From: Pirellulaceae bacterium
GTDB taxonomy: Bacteria > Planctomycetota > Planctomycetia > Pirellulales > Pirellulaceae
Assembly (NCBI GenBank): GCA_013002105.1
Contig: JABDKS010000580.1
Coordinates: 1-27,650 of the forward strand
Reading direction: 5' to 3'
DNA: 27,650 nucleotides
Of the stretch, positions 15,287-24,629 are shown one piece after another. Positions within the stretch are counted from its first letter, which is position 1; the number at the start of each line of letters is the position of its first letter. The notes below the pieces were generated by a model. It saw nothing but the letters and a program-made list of their open reading frames with translations. It had not been told where the DNA came from and ran no database searches. The translations under genes were made by a program, and so were the position numbers.

Positions 15287-15699
15287 GGCCCCCGTAGCGA
15301 AGAGTGTCAGTTAGACACTCGCAAAACAAAAACGAGCAACCCCACCGCCACCGATGATGTGAGCAACAAAAAAATCAACGATGGTATCAACGGTTAGATC
15401 AACGACACGATAGCTAATGTGCCCACTGGAGCTGCAACAAAAATACGTAGCGATAGTCGGCACTGGTTTGGCGATGTTGATCCGCGTAGGCGCCCGCCCG
15501 TCGGCTCAAGTTAGATTTCCAAATCCGAGTCATTCCACCAGTCGTCATTGCCGTGCGAATGGATCGGCAACAGACCAGGAAGTCGTCAAGATCATCGACC
15601 GCTCGATCTTTATCGCGTGTGGTGGTCGGTCCACTGCGGCCGATCGTACCCAGCCTGCGGTTCATCCTTTTCACTTCCCACATAAAACGCAAATTTTTA
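15287..15699. other. Intergenic region with a hairpin
   Basis: No gene is supported. GAGTGTC (15302-15308) and GACACTC (15314-15320) form a 7-base-pair stem with a 5-base loop 16 bases past the small gene's stop; the following sequence is A-rich, so it would terminate poorly on this strand. The thioredoxin gene's promoter must lie further right, but no clear boxes are visible. Confidence 0.5.
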
Positions 15700-16164
15700 A
15701 TGCGACACGCAATACGAACCTTTGCTGCCTTCGCGTCACTGGCGATTCTGTCGTGCATCATCGGATGTGATCCGTCTGATATGAATGACTCGTCGCGATC
15801 CAGCGATTTGGATTCGATAGGAATGCAACTCACCAACCAGCAGTCCTTCGACGATACGGTCCTTCAATCACAGCAACCCGTCGTCGTCGATTTTTGGGCC
15901 GATTGGTGTGGGCCCTGTCACCGATTAGCCCCAATCTTAGCTGACGTTGCTGAAAAGTATTCGACCGAACTTGTCGTCGCCAAAGTCAATGTCGACGACC
16001 TTCCGGAACTGGCCAATCAACATCAAGTCTCAGCACTGCCGACGCTGGTCATTTTTGATCAAGGTCGTGAAGTGGACCGATTGGTTGGACTCGTTGACGC
16101 CGACACGATCGAAGCAGCGGTGGCACCGTATTTAGTCAACGATCGGTCGAGCGGATCACGTTAG
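15700..16164 (+). CDS. Lipoprotein thioredoxin
   Basis: A 154-residue thioredoxin-fold protein that reduces or exchanges protein disulfides, here anchored outside the cytoplasm. The start at 15700 gives a lipoprotein signal with lipobox IIGC (Cys23). An Asp/Ser linker follows, then a thioredoxin domain from about residue 42: VVVDFWADWCGPCHRLAPIL has the active site W-C-G-P-C (Cys70 and Cys73), ALPTLVIF carries the cis-proline, and the end is a standard helix. Compared with cytosolic TrxA it is longer only by the leader and linker. Asp follows the lipidated Cys, which in E. coli marks inner-membrane retention; whether this rule holds in planctomycetes is unknown. No Shine-Dalgarno site is seen. 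Its last 9 bases overlap the convergent gene at 16156. Confidence 0.9.
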   Translation: MRHAIRTFAAFASLAILSCIIGCDPSDMNDSSRSSDLDSIGMQLTNQQSFDDTVLQSQQPVVVDFWADWCGPCHRLAPILADVAEKYSTELVVAKVNVDDLPELANQHQVSALPTLVIFDQGREVDRLVGLVDADTIEAAVAPYLVNDRSSGSR

Positions 16165-16881
16165 GATGCAGTCAACCACCAGTGGAAGGTGATCCGACGC
16201 ATGCCGCGCGATCGCTGTACGTGATGCGAAACCGTGATCCACGGTGACGTTGCCGCGTAGGTAAATCCGATCCAGTGGTCGCACCGGCATATAGGCCGGA
16301 AACGTATTGAATTTCCCGCACGCCGAAGCGAAATCGTCCGGCTCTAAAGTGCTTTGTCCAAGCGTTCCCCAGACATCGTTAAAGTCACCTCCCACAATCA
16401 CCGGCGTCTCACGATGCGTGCGTTGCAGCAACTGACAGTTGATGATCCGTTTCAACTGCACTTTGCGTTCAAAACCGGCGAGCCCCAAATGCACATTGAT
16501 CAACAGCATGGTGCGTTGATGACCGTCAACCGGCACCCGGCAGTGCGACATGAGTGCGCGCCTTTTCTTTTTCATGGGGATGGTCAAGTCCAGATTCTGG
16601 TGATCTGACAGCGGAAACCGACTCAAGATTGCATTTCCGTAATGCCCCGTCTTCAGTCGAACATTTCTCTGATACGCCCGATGAGGCAATTCCAATGCTT
16701 CGCCCAACAGATCCACCTGACGGTCATGGCGTGATCGGGGCACCCCGTCGTCCACTTCCTGTAAAAAGACAACATCTGGTTCGCAATGCTGGAGCGTTTC
16801 CACGATACGATCGGGATCGTAGCGACGATCTACTCCGCCGATTCCTTTATGAATGTTGTACGTGGCCAATCGAAATTTCAT
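16156..16881 (-). CDS. Endonuclease/exonuclease/phosphatase family protein
   Basis: A 241-residue metal-dependent hydrolase of the EEP superfamily (DNase I, exonuclease III, phosphodiesterases). The motifs appear in order: TYNIHKG at residues 7-13, VVFLQEVD with the metal-binding Glu, HYGNAILSRFPL, LINVHLGL, GGDFNDVWG and the catalytic SDHLPLVVD at the end. There is no signal peptide, so it acts in the cytoplasm. Substrate is open: members cut DNA, phosphoinositides or other phosphodiesters. In E. coli a close EEP gene (ybhP) lies beside the cardiolipin synthase clsB, and here a cardiolipin synthase is nearby but not adjacent. Its gene converges on and overlaps the thioredoxin gene by 9 bases. 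Confidence 0.9.
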   Translation of the reverse strand: MKFRLATYNIHKGIGGVDRRYDPDRIVETLQHCEPDVVFLQEVDDGVPRSRHDRQVDLLGEALELPHRAYQRNVRLKTGHYGNAILSRFPLSDHQNLDLTIPMKKKRRALMSHCRVPVDGHQRTMLLINVHLGLAGFERKVQLKRIINCQLLQRTHRETPVIVGGDFNDVWGTLGQSTLEPDDFASACGKFNTFPAYMPVRPLDRIYLRGNVTVDHGFASRTAIARHASDHLPLVVDCILT

Positions 16882-16973
16882 GGGACCATTATTTCTTTAC
16901 GTCAAACACAATCGTTTTCTTCAAAAACGTTCGTCGGTAGCACGGGCGATACAATGAAGGTTATACGTCAATA

Positions 16974-17005
16974 ACGAAGTGTCGAGCACGAACACAGCAC
17001 TTCGT
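16974..17005. repeat. 8-base inverted repeat upstream of the CDP-alcohol transferase
   Basis: ACGAAGTG (16974-16981) and CACTTCGT (16998-17005) are perfect inverted copies with 16 bases between, and the second ends 23 bases before the ATG. It could be a repressor site or a leader hairpin; chance is possible. Confidence 0.35.
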
Positions 17006-17027
17006 CGACTCTGTTGTGACCAAACGA

Positions 17028-17678
17028 ATGTCAGAACATGATCCTGGGAACAGCAAAACAGCAGACCACGAGCTTGAAAGACCGAAATGGTTTACGCTGC
17101 CAAACCTCTTGACCCTGATTCGAATCACAGGGTCACCTGGAATCGTTATTTTCGCTGCCCTGGATCAAATCGGCTGGATTGTCGCACTGGTCGTAGTACT
17201 GGTGCTGACCGAATGGCTGGACGGTTTCCTAGCACGAGCGTTACACCAGGAATCGGAAACCGGCGCCCGGCTGGACACCCTGGCCGATGCTCTGTTTTAT
17301 GGTTCGTTGTTGATCGCCGCCGCAGTCATCGAGCCCAATTTGCTGTTTCGCGAGACCACTTGGATCGTGTTGGCGATCGGAACCTACGTGGTCAGTTGGA
17401 TCGTCAGTTTGATCAAGTTCAGACAGTTCCCCAGCTACCATACATGGGCCGCCAAAGCAGCTTGGTTGATCGTCGGCATCGGCGTTGTTGTGTATTTGGC
17501 GCAGTGGGGCCAGTGGCCGCTGCGAATTGCGATGGTGTTCGTAGCGATTGCGAATATCGAAGCAATCTTGATTACGCGGCGATTGGTCTCCGCTCGTGTC
17601 AACGTACCCTCGATTTGGCATGCCAAAATTCAAGACCCTGATCCTGAAGCCTCTCACGGCGGGTCGCACAAAGAATGA
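17028..17678 (+). CDS. CDP-alcohol phosphatidyltransferase
   Basis: A 216-residue inner-membrane enzyme of the CDP-alcohol phosphatidyltransferase family, which moves a phosphatidyl group from CDP-diacylglycerol to an alcohol such as glycerol-3-phosphate, inositol phosphate or serine. The family motif D-G-x2-A-R-x8-G-x3-D-x3-D is intact (DGFLARALHQESETGARLDT, then LAD). About six hydrophobic helices follow the usual layout, including ITGSPGIVIFAAL, IGWIVALVVVLVLTEWL and TWIVLAIGTYVVSWIVSL. The acceptor alcohol cannot be told. The frame is open to a GTG at 17016, and neither start has a clear ribosome site; the ATG at 17028 is used. It ends 52 bases before the ECF sigma gene but probably is not part of that unit. 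Confidence 0.9.
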   Translation: MSEHDPGNSKTADHELERPKWFTLPNLLTLIRITGSPGIVIFAALDQIGWIVALVVVLVLTEWLDGFLARALHQESETGARLDTLADALFYGSLLIAAAVIEPNLLFRETTWIVLAIGTYVVSWIVSLIKFRQFPSYHTWAAKAAWLIVGIGVVVYLAQWGQWPLRIAMVFVAIANIEAILITRRLVSARVNVPSIWHAKIQDPDPEASHGGSHKE

Positions 17679-17730
17679 AACTTCCAGTGACCTTTCGATT
17701 GGCCTTGGCAACATGGGTTAGACTGGGCCC

Positions 17731-18474
17731 ATGACTGACAATTCATCTGGCCAGATACCCGGCGACATGCCGCGACAATTCGCGACGACACGTTGGTCGA
17801 TGGTGGCTCGGGCCAGGGGCGGCACTCCCTATCGCGCCCGTGTTGCCTTGGATGAATTGTGTCGGGCGTACTGGTATCCGGTTTACTCGTTCGTCCGACG
17901 CAAAGGTCTCGACTCGAACGATGCTTTAGACGTCACGCAGTCGTTCTTTGCTCGATTCGTTGAACAAGATTTTTTTGATCAAGCGGCACCGCAGCAGGGA
18001 CGTCTGCGATCCTACCTGCTCAAAGCGGTTCAGAATCACTTCATCTCGATGCAGCGTGCCGCATCGGCAAAGAAGCGGGCACCCGCCACGTCACCCATCT
18101 CTTTGGATCAAGTTGAATCGGAACGTCGTTACCACCTGGAACCGACTAACGAATTGACCGCTGAGCGTGCATTCGAACGCCAATGGGCCTTGGCCGTGAT
18201 CGAGCAAGCCATGTCGCGACTCCACGCCGAATTGACCGACAAACTCGGTGCTCAGCATTCCGATCAGATCGTCCGTTTGCTGACCGGTCAGGCCGGGGAG
18301 GTCACGCTGGCGGAAGTCGCCACAGAACTGCAAACAACCGAGGCCGCCTTGAAGGTACGAATGCATCGAATTCGAGGCAGGTACCGTCAGCTTTTACGGA
18401 CCGAAGTGGCCGATACTGTCGGCGAAAACGTCGACGTTGATGAGGAATTGAGAAATCTTTTGGAAGTCCTGTAA
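17731..18474 (+). CDS. ECF-type RNA polymerase sigma factor (planctomycete type)
   Basis: A 247-residue sigma-70 factor of the extracytoplasmic-function class. Region 2 is at about residues 35-95: RVALDELCRAYWYPVYSFVR, then DALDVTQSFFARFVEQDFFD and GRLRSYLLKAVQNHF. Region 4 at about 190-225 has the helix-turn-helix VTLAEVATELQTTEAALKVR followed by MHRIRGRYRQLL. The RAYWYPVYSFVRRKG block is typical of planctomycete ECFs linked to Ser/Thr kinases. No anti-sigma gene with a zinc or membrane anchor is adjacent; instead the next gene, 69 bases on, is a membrane kinase. Such ECFs are thought to be controlled by the kinase rather than by a classic anti-sigma factor. It should direct a small regulon, which may include this operon. 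Confidence 0.93.
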   Translation: MTDNSSGQIPGDMPRQFATTRWSMVARARGGTPYRARVALDELCRAYWYPVYSFVRRKGLDSNDALDVTQSFFARFVEQDFFDQAAPQQGRLRSYLLKAVQNHFISMQRAASAKKRAPATSPISLDQVESERRYHLEPTNELTAERAFERQWALAVIEQAMSRLHAELTDKLGAQHSDQIVRLLTGQAGEVTLAEVATELQTTEAALKVRMHRIRGRYRQLLRTEVADTVGENVDVDEELRNLLEVL

Positions 18475-18543
18475 CCTGGCCGTTTTCTTTGCGTAGTCCT
18501 TGTCGCAAGCCGTTTGAAACCCCACTTTGCCTCGGACCCGACC

Positions 18544-21357
18544 ATGACGGACGACTCTTCTACCGACCACGACGACCCAACCCAAAATGAACCTGGATCC
18601 GATCGCCCAGAAGTCTCGGCGGAGGATGCGCCGTCGGATCGCTCGTCTCAAGATTCGCAGTCTGACCCCCAACGCAAGTGCCCCCAGTGTGGTTCCGACA
18701 TGCCAACCGATGCCCCGGCCGGCCTGTGTCCTCGCTGCTTGCTGAATCTGGGCTTCGAAAGCACGCAGGACGGCGGCTCAACAAGGGATCCCTACCGGCC
18801 GCCGTTTGTCGCCCCGCAGCCAGAACATCTTGCACCCCACTTTGAACAACTGGAAATTCTCGAACGCATCGGCCACGGTGGAATGGGTGTTGTTTATCGC
18901 GCCCGTCAATTGAATTTGGATCGTGATGTCGCACTCAAAATCCTTCGTCCCGATGTCGATACCGATCCTACGTTTGCCGAGCGGTTTGAGCGGGAAGCCA
19001 AGCTGCTGGGTCGATTGAATCATCCCAACATCGTCAACATTCATGATTACGGCAAATCGGGATCGCTGTTTTATTTGATCATGGAATTTGTCGACGGCAA
19101 GAACCTGCGGGAGATCGAATGTGCGTCGCAGCTTTCGCCCGCCGAGTCGCTGGCGATTGTTCCTCAGATTTGCGAAGCATTGCAGTACGCACATGGCCAG
19201 GGCATTGTGCATCGCGATATCAAACCCGAGAACATCTTGATCGGCACCGATGGCCGCGTCAAAATCGCGGACTTTGGTTTGGCCAAACTGACGGAGGTCG
19301 GCGACGAGTGGGGTTTGACCGGACAATGGCAGATCATGGGCACACCTCATTACATGGCCCCTGAACAGGTCGAGCACCCATCCGAGGTGGACCATCGCGC
19401 CGATATCTTTTCGCTTGGAGTCGTGCTCTACGAAATGTTGACCGGCGAATTGCCATTGGGACGATTTGGTCCGCCTTCGTCACGAGCACGAATTGATGTC
19501 CGGTTGGATGACGTCGTGTTGCGGACACTCGAAAAAGAACCGCAGCGACGTTATCAACGGGTGACCGAAGTCCAATCGGACTTGGACCGTGTCAGCCAAT
19601 CATCGTCCGCCACCACACAGCGCGCTGGTATTTTCCGTGGCACCGACACAGCATCCATCAAACGGTTCGCGGCCGACTGGAAACGGCAGCTTTTTCCGAC
19701 CGATGCCCCGACGATAACCCGGGCCGCGGGCGTGCTTTGTATCGGAGGCTGGATTGAGTTGCTCGTGGCCGCGGGTTTCCTTTTGTTATCGCCGTTCCAA
19801 GGACGCGACACTGGATTGTTTCTCTTGAACGCCTTCACGGGCCTCTTGTTCTCACTGGTTGCCTTGCAGACCGCAGCGATGATGCGGCGACGAGAATTTG
19901 CGACACTCACATTGATCGGACTCGGACTCTGTTTGATTCCGGCCAACTTTAGCTGGTTCTTTCGTTTTCCGATCGCGGCGTGGTGCCTTTACACGTTGCG
20001 TAACCGACAAGCACGGTCGGAGTTCTCCAGCCCACGTTGGGTTCAGTCGCAAACCTATCAGTCGCTTGCCGGCGCTGCGGATGTCACCGCCGAGTCAGCG
20101 AAGGCCAGCAGCGCCAAAGCAAAAACATGGACGGCCCGCACCGTTCAACTCGCCACTGCCTTGGGATCACTACGCAGTGTCCGCGCGGGGGCAAGCGGAC
20201 TGATCTTGACCGCCATTTGGACGTTTGGGTGTATCGCAACGATGTTCCTGGTCCATGTCGGTTGGACGGAAGTCTTTGCACCACAACGTTGGGAACTGAA
20301 TGATCGTACCGCGATGCAGATAGACAATTCACTGGGTATCAACAACTTTTCTTTCACGGGATGGGGAAGCACCATTCAGCCATCCCTACCTCGGCGTCAA
20401 CCGCTTGTATTGAACTCCCTCCAACTTTCCGCGTCCCAAATCAATGGGCCGCGCCAAACGACTTTGCACCGAATGTCGATCCAGTTGGACCATGCTGTCC
20501 CAATGTTTCACAACAACGACTTCCGCGGAGTGATTCCGCTTACCGAATCCGACTTGAGACAATGGCTCATTGACGCTGGTTCCACCCACCCCACGCAGCC
20601 CGGTGCCAATATTGACGCATTCGCGTTGGACGCCGTGCTGGAGAATCTTTATCAGATCGTCACCGACCTGCATCAGCAGCGACAAGTGATCGAATCGGAC
20701 GTACTACCGATTTCACAATGGTTCTCCAACCCAGCGATCGGATCAGCCCGCATCGCTTCGATGCTCCACCGCGATCACCTTCGTCCCAATGGCTCACAAA
20801 CACATACGATACGTAAGCAAGACTCATACGGAACCATTCTGGCAGGACTACTTGCGCTGGCGATCTGGCTGTTTGGAATACTGTTGATATTCCGTCGTTG
20901 GTACTGCACACGACGAGCCAACGATGTAGATCCGTATCGACAAAGCATTTTGGCGATGCTGCTCCATACCAGTGCGTTCGCCGCCGTTTTGCTGGCTTGC
21001 ATCAGCTTCGCCGCCACCGTGATGCACAATTCGGGACAGTATCCTCTCTACGCCTGGCTGGGCGAACCCGGTTCGCTGTCGTTAAGAGTCATCCTGATGG
21101 TCGCGCTGATCGTCTTCGCCGTACTGGCGATCACCGGCGGTTTTTTCTTGCGGTATGAACGAATCCATCGACCGCTTCGATGGACCCTGTTTCCGACAGT
21201 CATCATCGGTACACTGGGCTTAACGGCTCTGGTTGCTTTTCATTTTCCCTGGTGGCATGACTGGCCACTTCTGACCCCACTGTGGCTGGGCGCCCTGGCT
21301 GCCGGTGTCGCGTATGTTCAACCACGTACACGTGTCGAACTTGCGGAACCGACCTGA
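18544..21357 (+). CDS. Ser/Thr protein kinase with zinc ribbon and membrane domains
   Basis: A 937-residue Hanks-type kinase. An acidic disordered N-terminus leads to a zinc ribbon (CPQC at 46-49, CPRC at 62-65). The kinase domain covers about 102-350: Gly loop GHGGMGVVYRA, Lys132 in VALKIL, Glu151, HRDIKPEN (catalytic Asp225), DFGLAK at 243-248 and APE at 272-274, so all catalytic residues are present. About nine membrane helices follow: four at 396-486, one near 555, and four from about 760 onward, separated by a large non-kinase region of about 180 residues (roughly 575-755), probably outside the membrane. ATG 18544 is used; TTG 18514 is possible. It sits between an ECF sigma gene and a WD40 gene, matching the ECF-kinase pairs of planctomycetes. 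The ligand of the outer part is unknown. Confidence 0.93.
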   Translation: MTDDSSTDHDDPTQNEPGSDRPEVSAEDAPSDRSSQDSQSDPQRKCPQCGSDMPTDAPAGLCPRCLLNLGFESTQDGGSTRDPYRPPFVAPQPEHLAPHFEQLEILERIGHGGMGVVYRARQLNLDRDVALKILRPDVDTDPTFAERFEREAKLLGRLNHPNIVNIHDYGKSGSLFYLIMEFVDGKNLREIECASQLSPAESLAIVPQICEALQYAHGQGIVHRDIKPENILIGTDGRVKIADFGLAKLTEVGDEWGLTGQWQIMGTPHYMAPEQVEHPSEVDHRADIFSLGVVLYEMLTGELPLGRFGPPSSRARIDVRLDDVVLRTLEKEPQRRYQRVTEVQSDLDRVSQSSSATTQRAGIFRGTDTASIKRFAADWKRQLFPTDAPTITRAAGVLCIGGWIELLVAAGFLLLSPFQGRDTGLFLLNAFTGLLFSLVALQTAAMMRRREFATLTLIGLGLCLIPANFSWFFRFPIAAWCLYTLRNRQARSEFSSPRWVQSQTYQSLAGAADVTAESAKASSAKAKTWTARTVQLATALGSLRSVRAGASGLILTAIWTFGCIATMFLVHVGWTEVFAPQRWELNDRTAMQIDNSLGINNFSFTGWGSTIQPSLPRRQPLVLNSLQLSASQINGPRQTTLHRMSIQLDHAVPMFHNNDFRGVIPLTESDLRQWLIDAGSTHPTQPGANIDAFALDAVLENLYQIVTDLHQQRQVIESDVLPISQWFSNPAIGSARIASMLHRDHLRPNGSQTHTIRKQDSYGTILAGLLALAIWLFGILLIFRRWYCTRRANDVDPYRQSILAMLLHTSAFAAVLLACISFAATVMHNSGQYPLYAWLGEPGSLSLRVILMVALIVFAVLAITGGFFLRYERIHRPLRWTLFPTVIIGTLGLTALVAFHFPWWHDWPLLTPLWLGALAAGVAYVQPRTRVELAEPT

Positions 21358-21418
21358 GCGGAGAAATACGAAATCTTGTGAACCGCGACCGTGCCGTGCG
21401 AGGTTGGATGTCGCATCG

Positions 21419-22762
21419 ATGAACGATCAAATGGGAGATCCGGTCGTGCCGAATCGATTGGTGCAAACGCTCTTGCTCTCGTCGGTCCTCTTGCTGGGAC
21501 TCGGCGGAATCTGCCAAACAAAAACCCAAGCCGAATCTCCGAATTCGGATTGCAACCTCCATCCATCTGCCACGTTTACCGCACATGGTCACAGCGTCCT
21601 CTCAAGTCCGACCTTCATTGCCACCGACAATTCATCACCAAGCTTGACACGTCGGGTCTACGTCGATGGACGCGTCACCGCCCTCGCTTTCTCGCCCGAC
21701 GGCGGCACGATCGCCGTGGGTGGCGACTCCTTGGCGATCCTGCTGCTGGACGCAGCGACCGGTCGAACAATCCGATCGATTCCGTTTTTCAGCGACGATG
21801 AACTTGCGCTCTTGGATGCGTCACCCGTTACAGGTGAACGCGTCGTCCGCGACGTTGCCTATTCGCCCGATGCAAAAGTGCTTGCTGTCGGTCACAGCAC
21901 AGGCCTGGTCAAGCTATTTGACACCCACAGCGGTCAGTTGAAATCATCGCTGGATGACGTACGTCGCGAGCGGGCCGACGGGCAGCCGCTGCATGATTAT
22001 TTGAGATTGCCACTGGCTCACGAAGATGTCTCGCGAGTCGCTTTCTCGCGCGATGGTGTTTGGATCGCGACGTGCGGCCAAACGATTGACTACCGCCGCG
22101 ATCGTGTGCGGCGATTGGGGGCCGGGCCGACGGCGGGGCTATTGAAACTCTGGCGAGCAGACTCCGGCAAGTTGCAACGTGACCTGGATGGTGAGCACAA
22201 TCAACAAGTGATGGACGTCGCCTTCTCCCCCGGCGATCAATATCTCGCCAGCGTCGGAAACTGGCGTAACGCACGGGAAGCAGGATCGGGTGTCAAGCTT
22301 TGGAACCTTCAAAACCTGCAAGTTGCCTCCAAGCTGGTGCCGCCCGAGTCGCAACAACAAGGCGCGACCCCGCTATGCATGGGATTATCAGCCGATGCAA
22401 CAAAGATTGCATTGGGATCCTTTGTGCAGACTCGCCGCACGGGAGAGAGCCGAGGATGGATCCAAATCTTCGACATCGATTCTGGTACGGTCCAAACCAA
22501 CTGGCTGGTCGACAGACCCGTACGGTCTGTCGCCTTCACTGCCGATAACAAATCGGTCGCCGCATTGAGCGGCAAGTGTGAATGTAGGCTGTGGAATCCT
22601 GCAACGGGTCAAACGCAGGCGGTACTGCAATCGGTCGGGAATCCCGCCGATACCTCGTGGACTGCGTTTGCGTTATCACCAAAGGATGACGTCATCGTCA
22701 TTGGAGGACGCAATTCGCAGCCGCGAAACTTCCTGTACTGGTGGAAACTCAATCGCGGGTAA
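21419..22762 (+). CDS. Secreted WD40 repeat protein
   Basis: A 447-residue beta-propeller protein with a signal-like hydrophobic N-terminus (LVQTLLLSSVLLLGLGGICQ). Seven WD40-type repeats can be counted, each with an Ala-Phe-Ser-Pro-Asp step and a Trp/Phe-Asp ending: VTALAFSPDGGTIAVGG; VRDVAYSPDAKVLAVGH; VSRVAFSRDGVWIATCG; VMDVAFSPGDQYLASVG; LCMGLSADATKIALGS; VRSVAFTADNKSVAALS; WTAFALSPKDDVIVIGG. Seven blades make one complete propeller, a protein-binding platform. Blades 3 and 4 are expanded by insertions, the first Arg-rich (RRDRVRRLGAGPTAG). Start 21419 lies 61 bases after the kinase stop; a longer frame from 21305 overlaps it but would not encode a leader. It is probably co-transcribed with the kinase and may be its outer partner. 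Confidence 0.85.
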   Translation: MNDQMGDPVVPNRLVQTLLLSSVLLLGLGGICQTKTQAESPNSDCNLHPSATFTAHGHSVLSSPTFIATDNSSPSLTRRVYVDGRVTALAFSPDGGTIAVGGDSLAILLLDAATGRTIRSIPFFSDDELALLDASPVTGERVVRDVAYSPDAKVLAVGHSTGLVKLFDTHSGQLKSSLDDVRRERADGQPLHDYLRLPLAHEDVSRVAFSRDGVWIATCGQTIDYRRDRVRRLGAGPTAGLLKLWRADSGKLQRDLDGEHNQQVMDVAFSPGDQYLASVGNWRNAREAGSGVKLWNLQNLQVASKLVPPESQQQGATPLCMGLSADATKIALGSFVQTRRTGESRGWIQIFDIDSGTVQTNWLVDRPVRSVAFTADNKSVAALSGKCECRLWNPATGQTQAVLQSVGNPADTSWTAFALSPKDDVIVIGGRNSQPRNFLYWWKLNRG

Positions 22763-22968
22763 CTCAGTCACACGGGACGTTGCTAGCGGCCAAAGCGGTG
22801 AGAATTCGAGAGCCGGTGCTCACCGGCCAGAATTCGGTCGACAAAAAACCACGCCCGGATGAAATCTGCCCTTCGAATTCAAATCAAATAGCGCAGCCTG
22901 CTGACACCCCGCAACGGTATGATAGGCACAATATCGCTGTGGCTTCGAGCTTCTTGAAAGGGAACATC

Positions 22969-24624
22969 ATGGCAAGGATCGCGATTATCAATCCGGCGTT
23001 CGAGGTATCCTATTGGGGACTTGAGCATGCGCAACCGATGTTTGGCAAACGTGCGAACATGCCGGTTGCCAGCTTGCCGCTACTGGCAGCATTAACGCCT
23101 CCCGAACACGACGTTCAGCTATTCGACGAAAACGTTGAACCACTCGATTTTGATGAACTCGCCAAGTTCGACATTGTTGGCGTGACCGGAATGAGCGTCC
23201 AGCGATTTCGGATGGACGAAATCATTCGCGAACTGTTTTCACGAGACGTGTTCATCGCCGTTGGCGGCCCCTGGGTCACGGTCCAGGAAGACTACTTCGA
23301 TGGCTTTGCCGATGTAATCTTTGTCGGCGAAGCCGAGACAACGTGGCCGCAGTTTTTGAATGAATGGAAAAACGGGAGCCATCAACAACGTTACGAACAG
23401 GCCGAGCGGACCGACATGTCGACCGTGCCGGTGCCCCGGCACGATTTATTAAAGAACGACTACTACATGGTCGGTAGCCTGCAGTTTTCGCGAGGCTGTC
23501 CTTTTCAATGCGAATTCTGTGACATCATCGTCACGTTCGGCAGACGGCCGCGAATCAAACAGGCGTCACAAGTGCTGGCCGAACTGGACTGTTTGATAAA
23601 CGAAGGCATGCACATCGCCTTCATCGTCGATGACAACTTGATCGGCAACAAAAAAGCAATCAAACCAGTGCTTGCCGAGGTCGCAGCATGGCAAGAACGT
23701 CATGGTTATCCCCTCGTTTTCAGCACCGAGGCGTCGTTGGATATGTGCGAAGACGAAGAACTGATGGAATTGATGGCACGTGCCAACATCCAATCGGTCT
23801 TCGTTGGGATCGAAAGCCCGGACGAAGAATCGCTCAAAGAGGTCAAGAAATACCAGAACGTGCGAGAGCGTGGCGGCACAATCCTGGAAAAGGTCCACCA
23901 GATCCAAGATTTTGGAATCGAAGTTTGGTGCGGACTGATCGTCGGATTCGATAACGACACGGCCGATATTTTTAAGACGCAGCAGAAGTTTCTGAAGGAA
24001 TCGCGTATCGCTCACGCCATGATCGGATTGCTGCACGCGATTCCCAAGACACCGCTACACGACCGGCTTCGTGACGAAGGAAGACTGGACTCGTCGGACG
24101 ATTACACCTTCGGCACCAATGTCATTCCCAAACAAATGACACGAGAAGAGTTAAGGGACGGATACTTGGAAACGATGCAACAGGCATACCAACCCGATGT
24201 CTACTTTGATCGGCTCGATCAACTGTTCATTCATGACAAGTTCCAATTTCGTGTCTTCCAAACGGACTACTTCCGCAAACACCCCTGGCTACGCTTGAAG
24301 CAAACCATTTTCTTTACCATCGGGTTTGTGGTGATGTTTTTCCGACTGATGCGTCACACACCCGATCCAAAATTGCGTCGCATCTATCGATCGCGGATCC
24401 TGGGAGTCGTCAAATCACGGTTTACGTCGCCCGCGATTTATTTTTTCTACACGCTCAAGTGTGCAATGCATTATCACCATCACAAGATGACGGCAGAAAT
24501 GGTCGCTGATCCTACCCAAGTCGTTTCGACGATCGGAAACGCGGTTACGAAGGAAAGCGAACACCCGTCCTGCTCGAGCCCAGCGGTCGTCCAACTAACG
24601 ACCGCAGAACCAGCGGAAACGTAG
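22969..24624 (+). CDS. B12-binding radical SAM enzyme, HpnP-like layout
   Basis: A 551-residue radical S-adenosylmethionine protein with an N-terminal cobalamin-binding domain (class B methyltransferase layout). The B12 part, residues 1-150, has PLLAALTPPEHDVQLFDENV, then VGVTGMSV and AVGGPWVT. The radical SAM cluster is CPFQCEFC (177-184), the CxxxCxxC that holds [4Fe-4S]. The strands continue with FIVDDNLIGN, GIESPDEESLKEVKK and WCGLIVGFDND. The C-terminus (LRDGYLETMQQAYQPDVYFD and after) matches the DUF4070-type end of the hopanoid C2-methylase HpnP and relatives, with two hydrophobic stretches near the end. Shine-Dalgarno AAAGGGA lies 7 bases before ATG 22969. Substrate is not readable; lipid or hopanoid methylation is one possibility. 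It is a separate unit, 206 bases after the WD40 gene. Confidence 0.9.
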   Translation: MARIAIINPAFEVSYWGLEHAQPMFGKRANMPVASLPLLAALTPPEHDVQLFDENVEPLDFDELAKFDIVGVTGMSVQRFRMDEIIRELFSRDVFIAVGGPWVTVQEDYFDGFADVIFVGEAETTWPQFLNEWKNGSHQQRYEQAERTDMSTVPVPRHDLLKNDYYMVGSLQFSRGCPFQCEFCDIIVTFGRRPRIKQASQVLAELDCLINEGMHIAFIVDDNLIGNKKAIKPVLAEVAAWQERHGYPLVFSTEASLDMCEDEELMELMARANIQSVFVGIESPDEESLKEVKKYQNVRERGGTILEKVHQIQDFGIEVWCGLIVGFDNDTADIFKTQQKFLKESRIAHAMIGLLHAIPKTPLHDRLRDEGRLDSSDDYTFGTNVIPKQMTREELRDGYLETMQQAYQPDVYFDRLDQLFIHDKFQFRVFQTDYFRKHPWLRLKQTIFFTIGFVVMFFRLMRHTPDPKLRRIYRSRILGVVKSRFTSPAIYFFYTLKCAMHYHHHKMTAEMVADPTQVVSTIGNAVTKESEHPSCSSPAVVQLTTAEPAET

Positions 24625-24629
24625 CAGAT

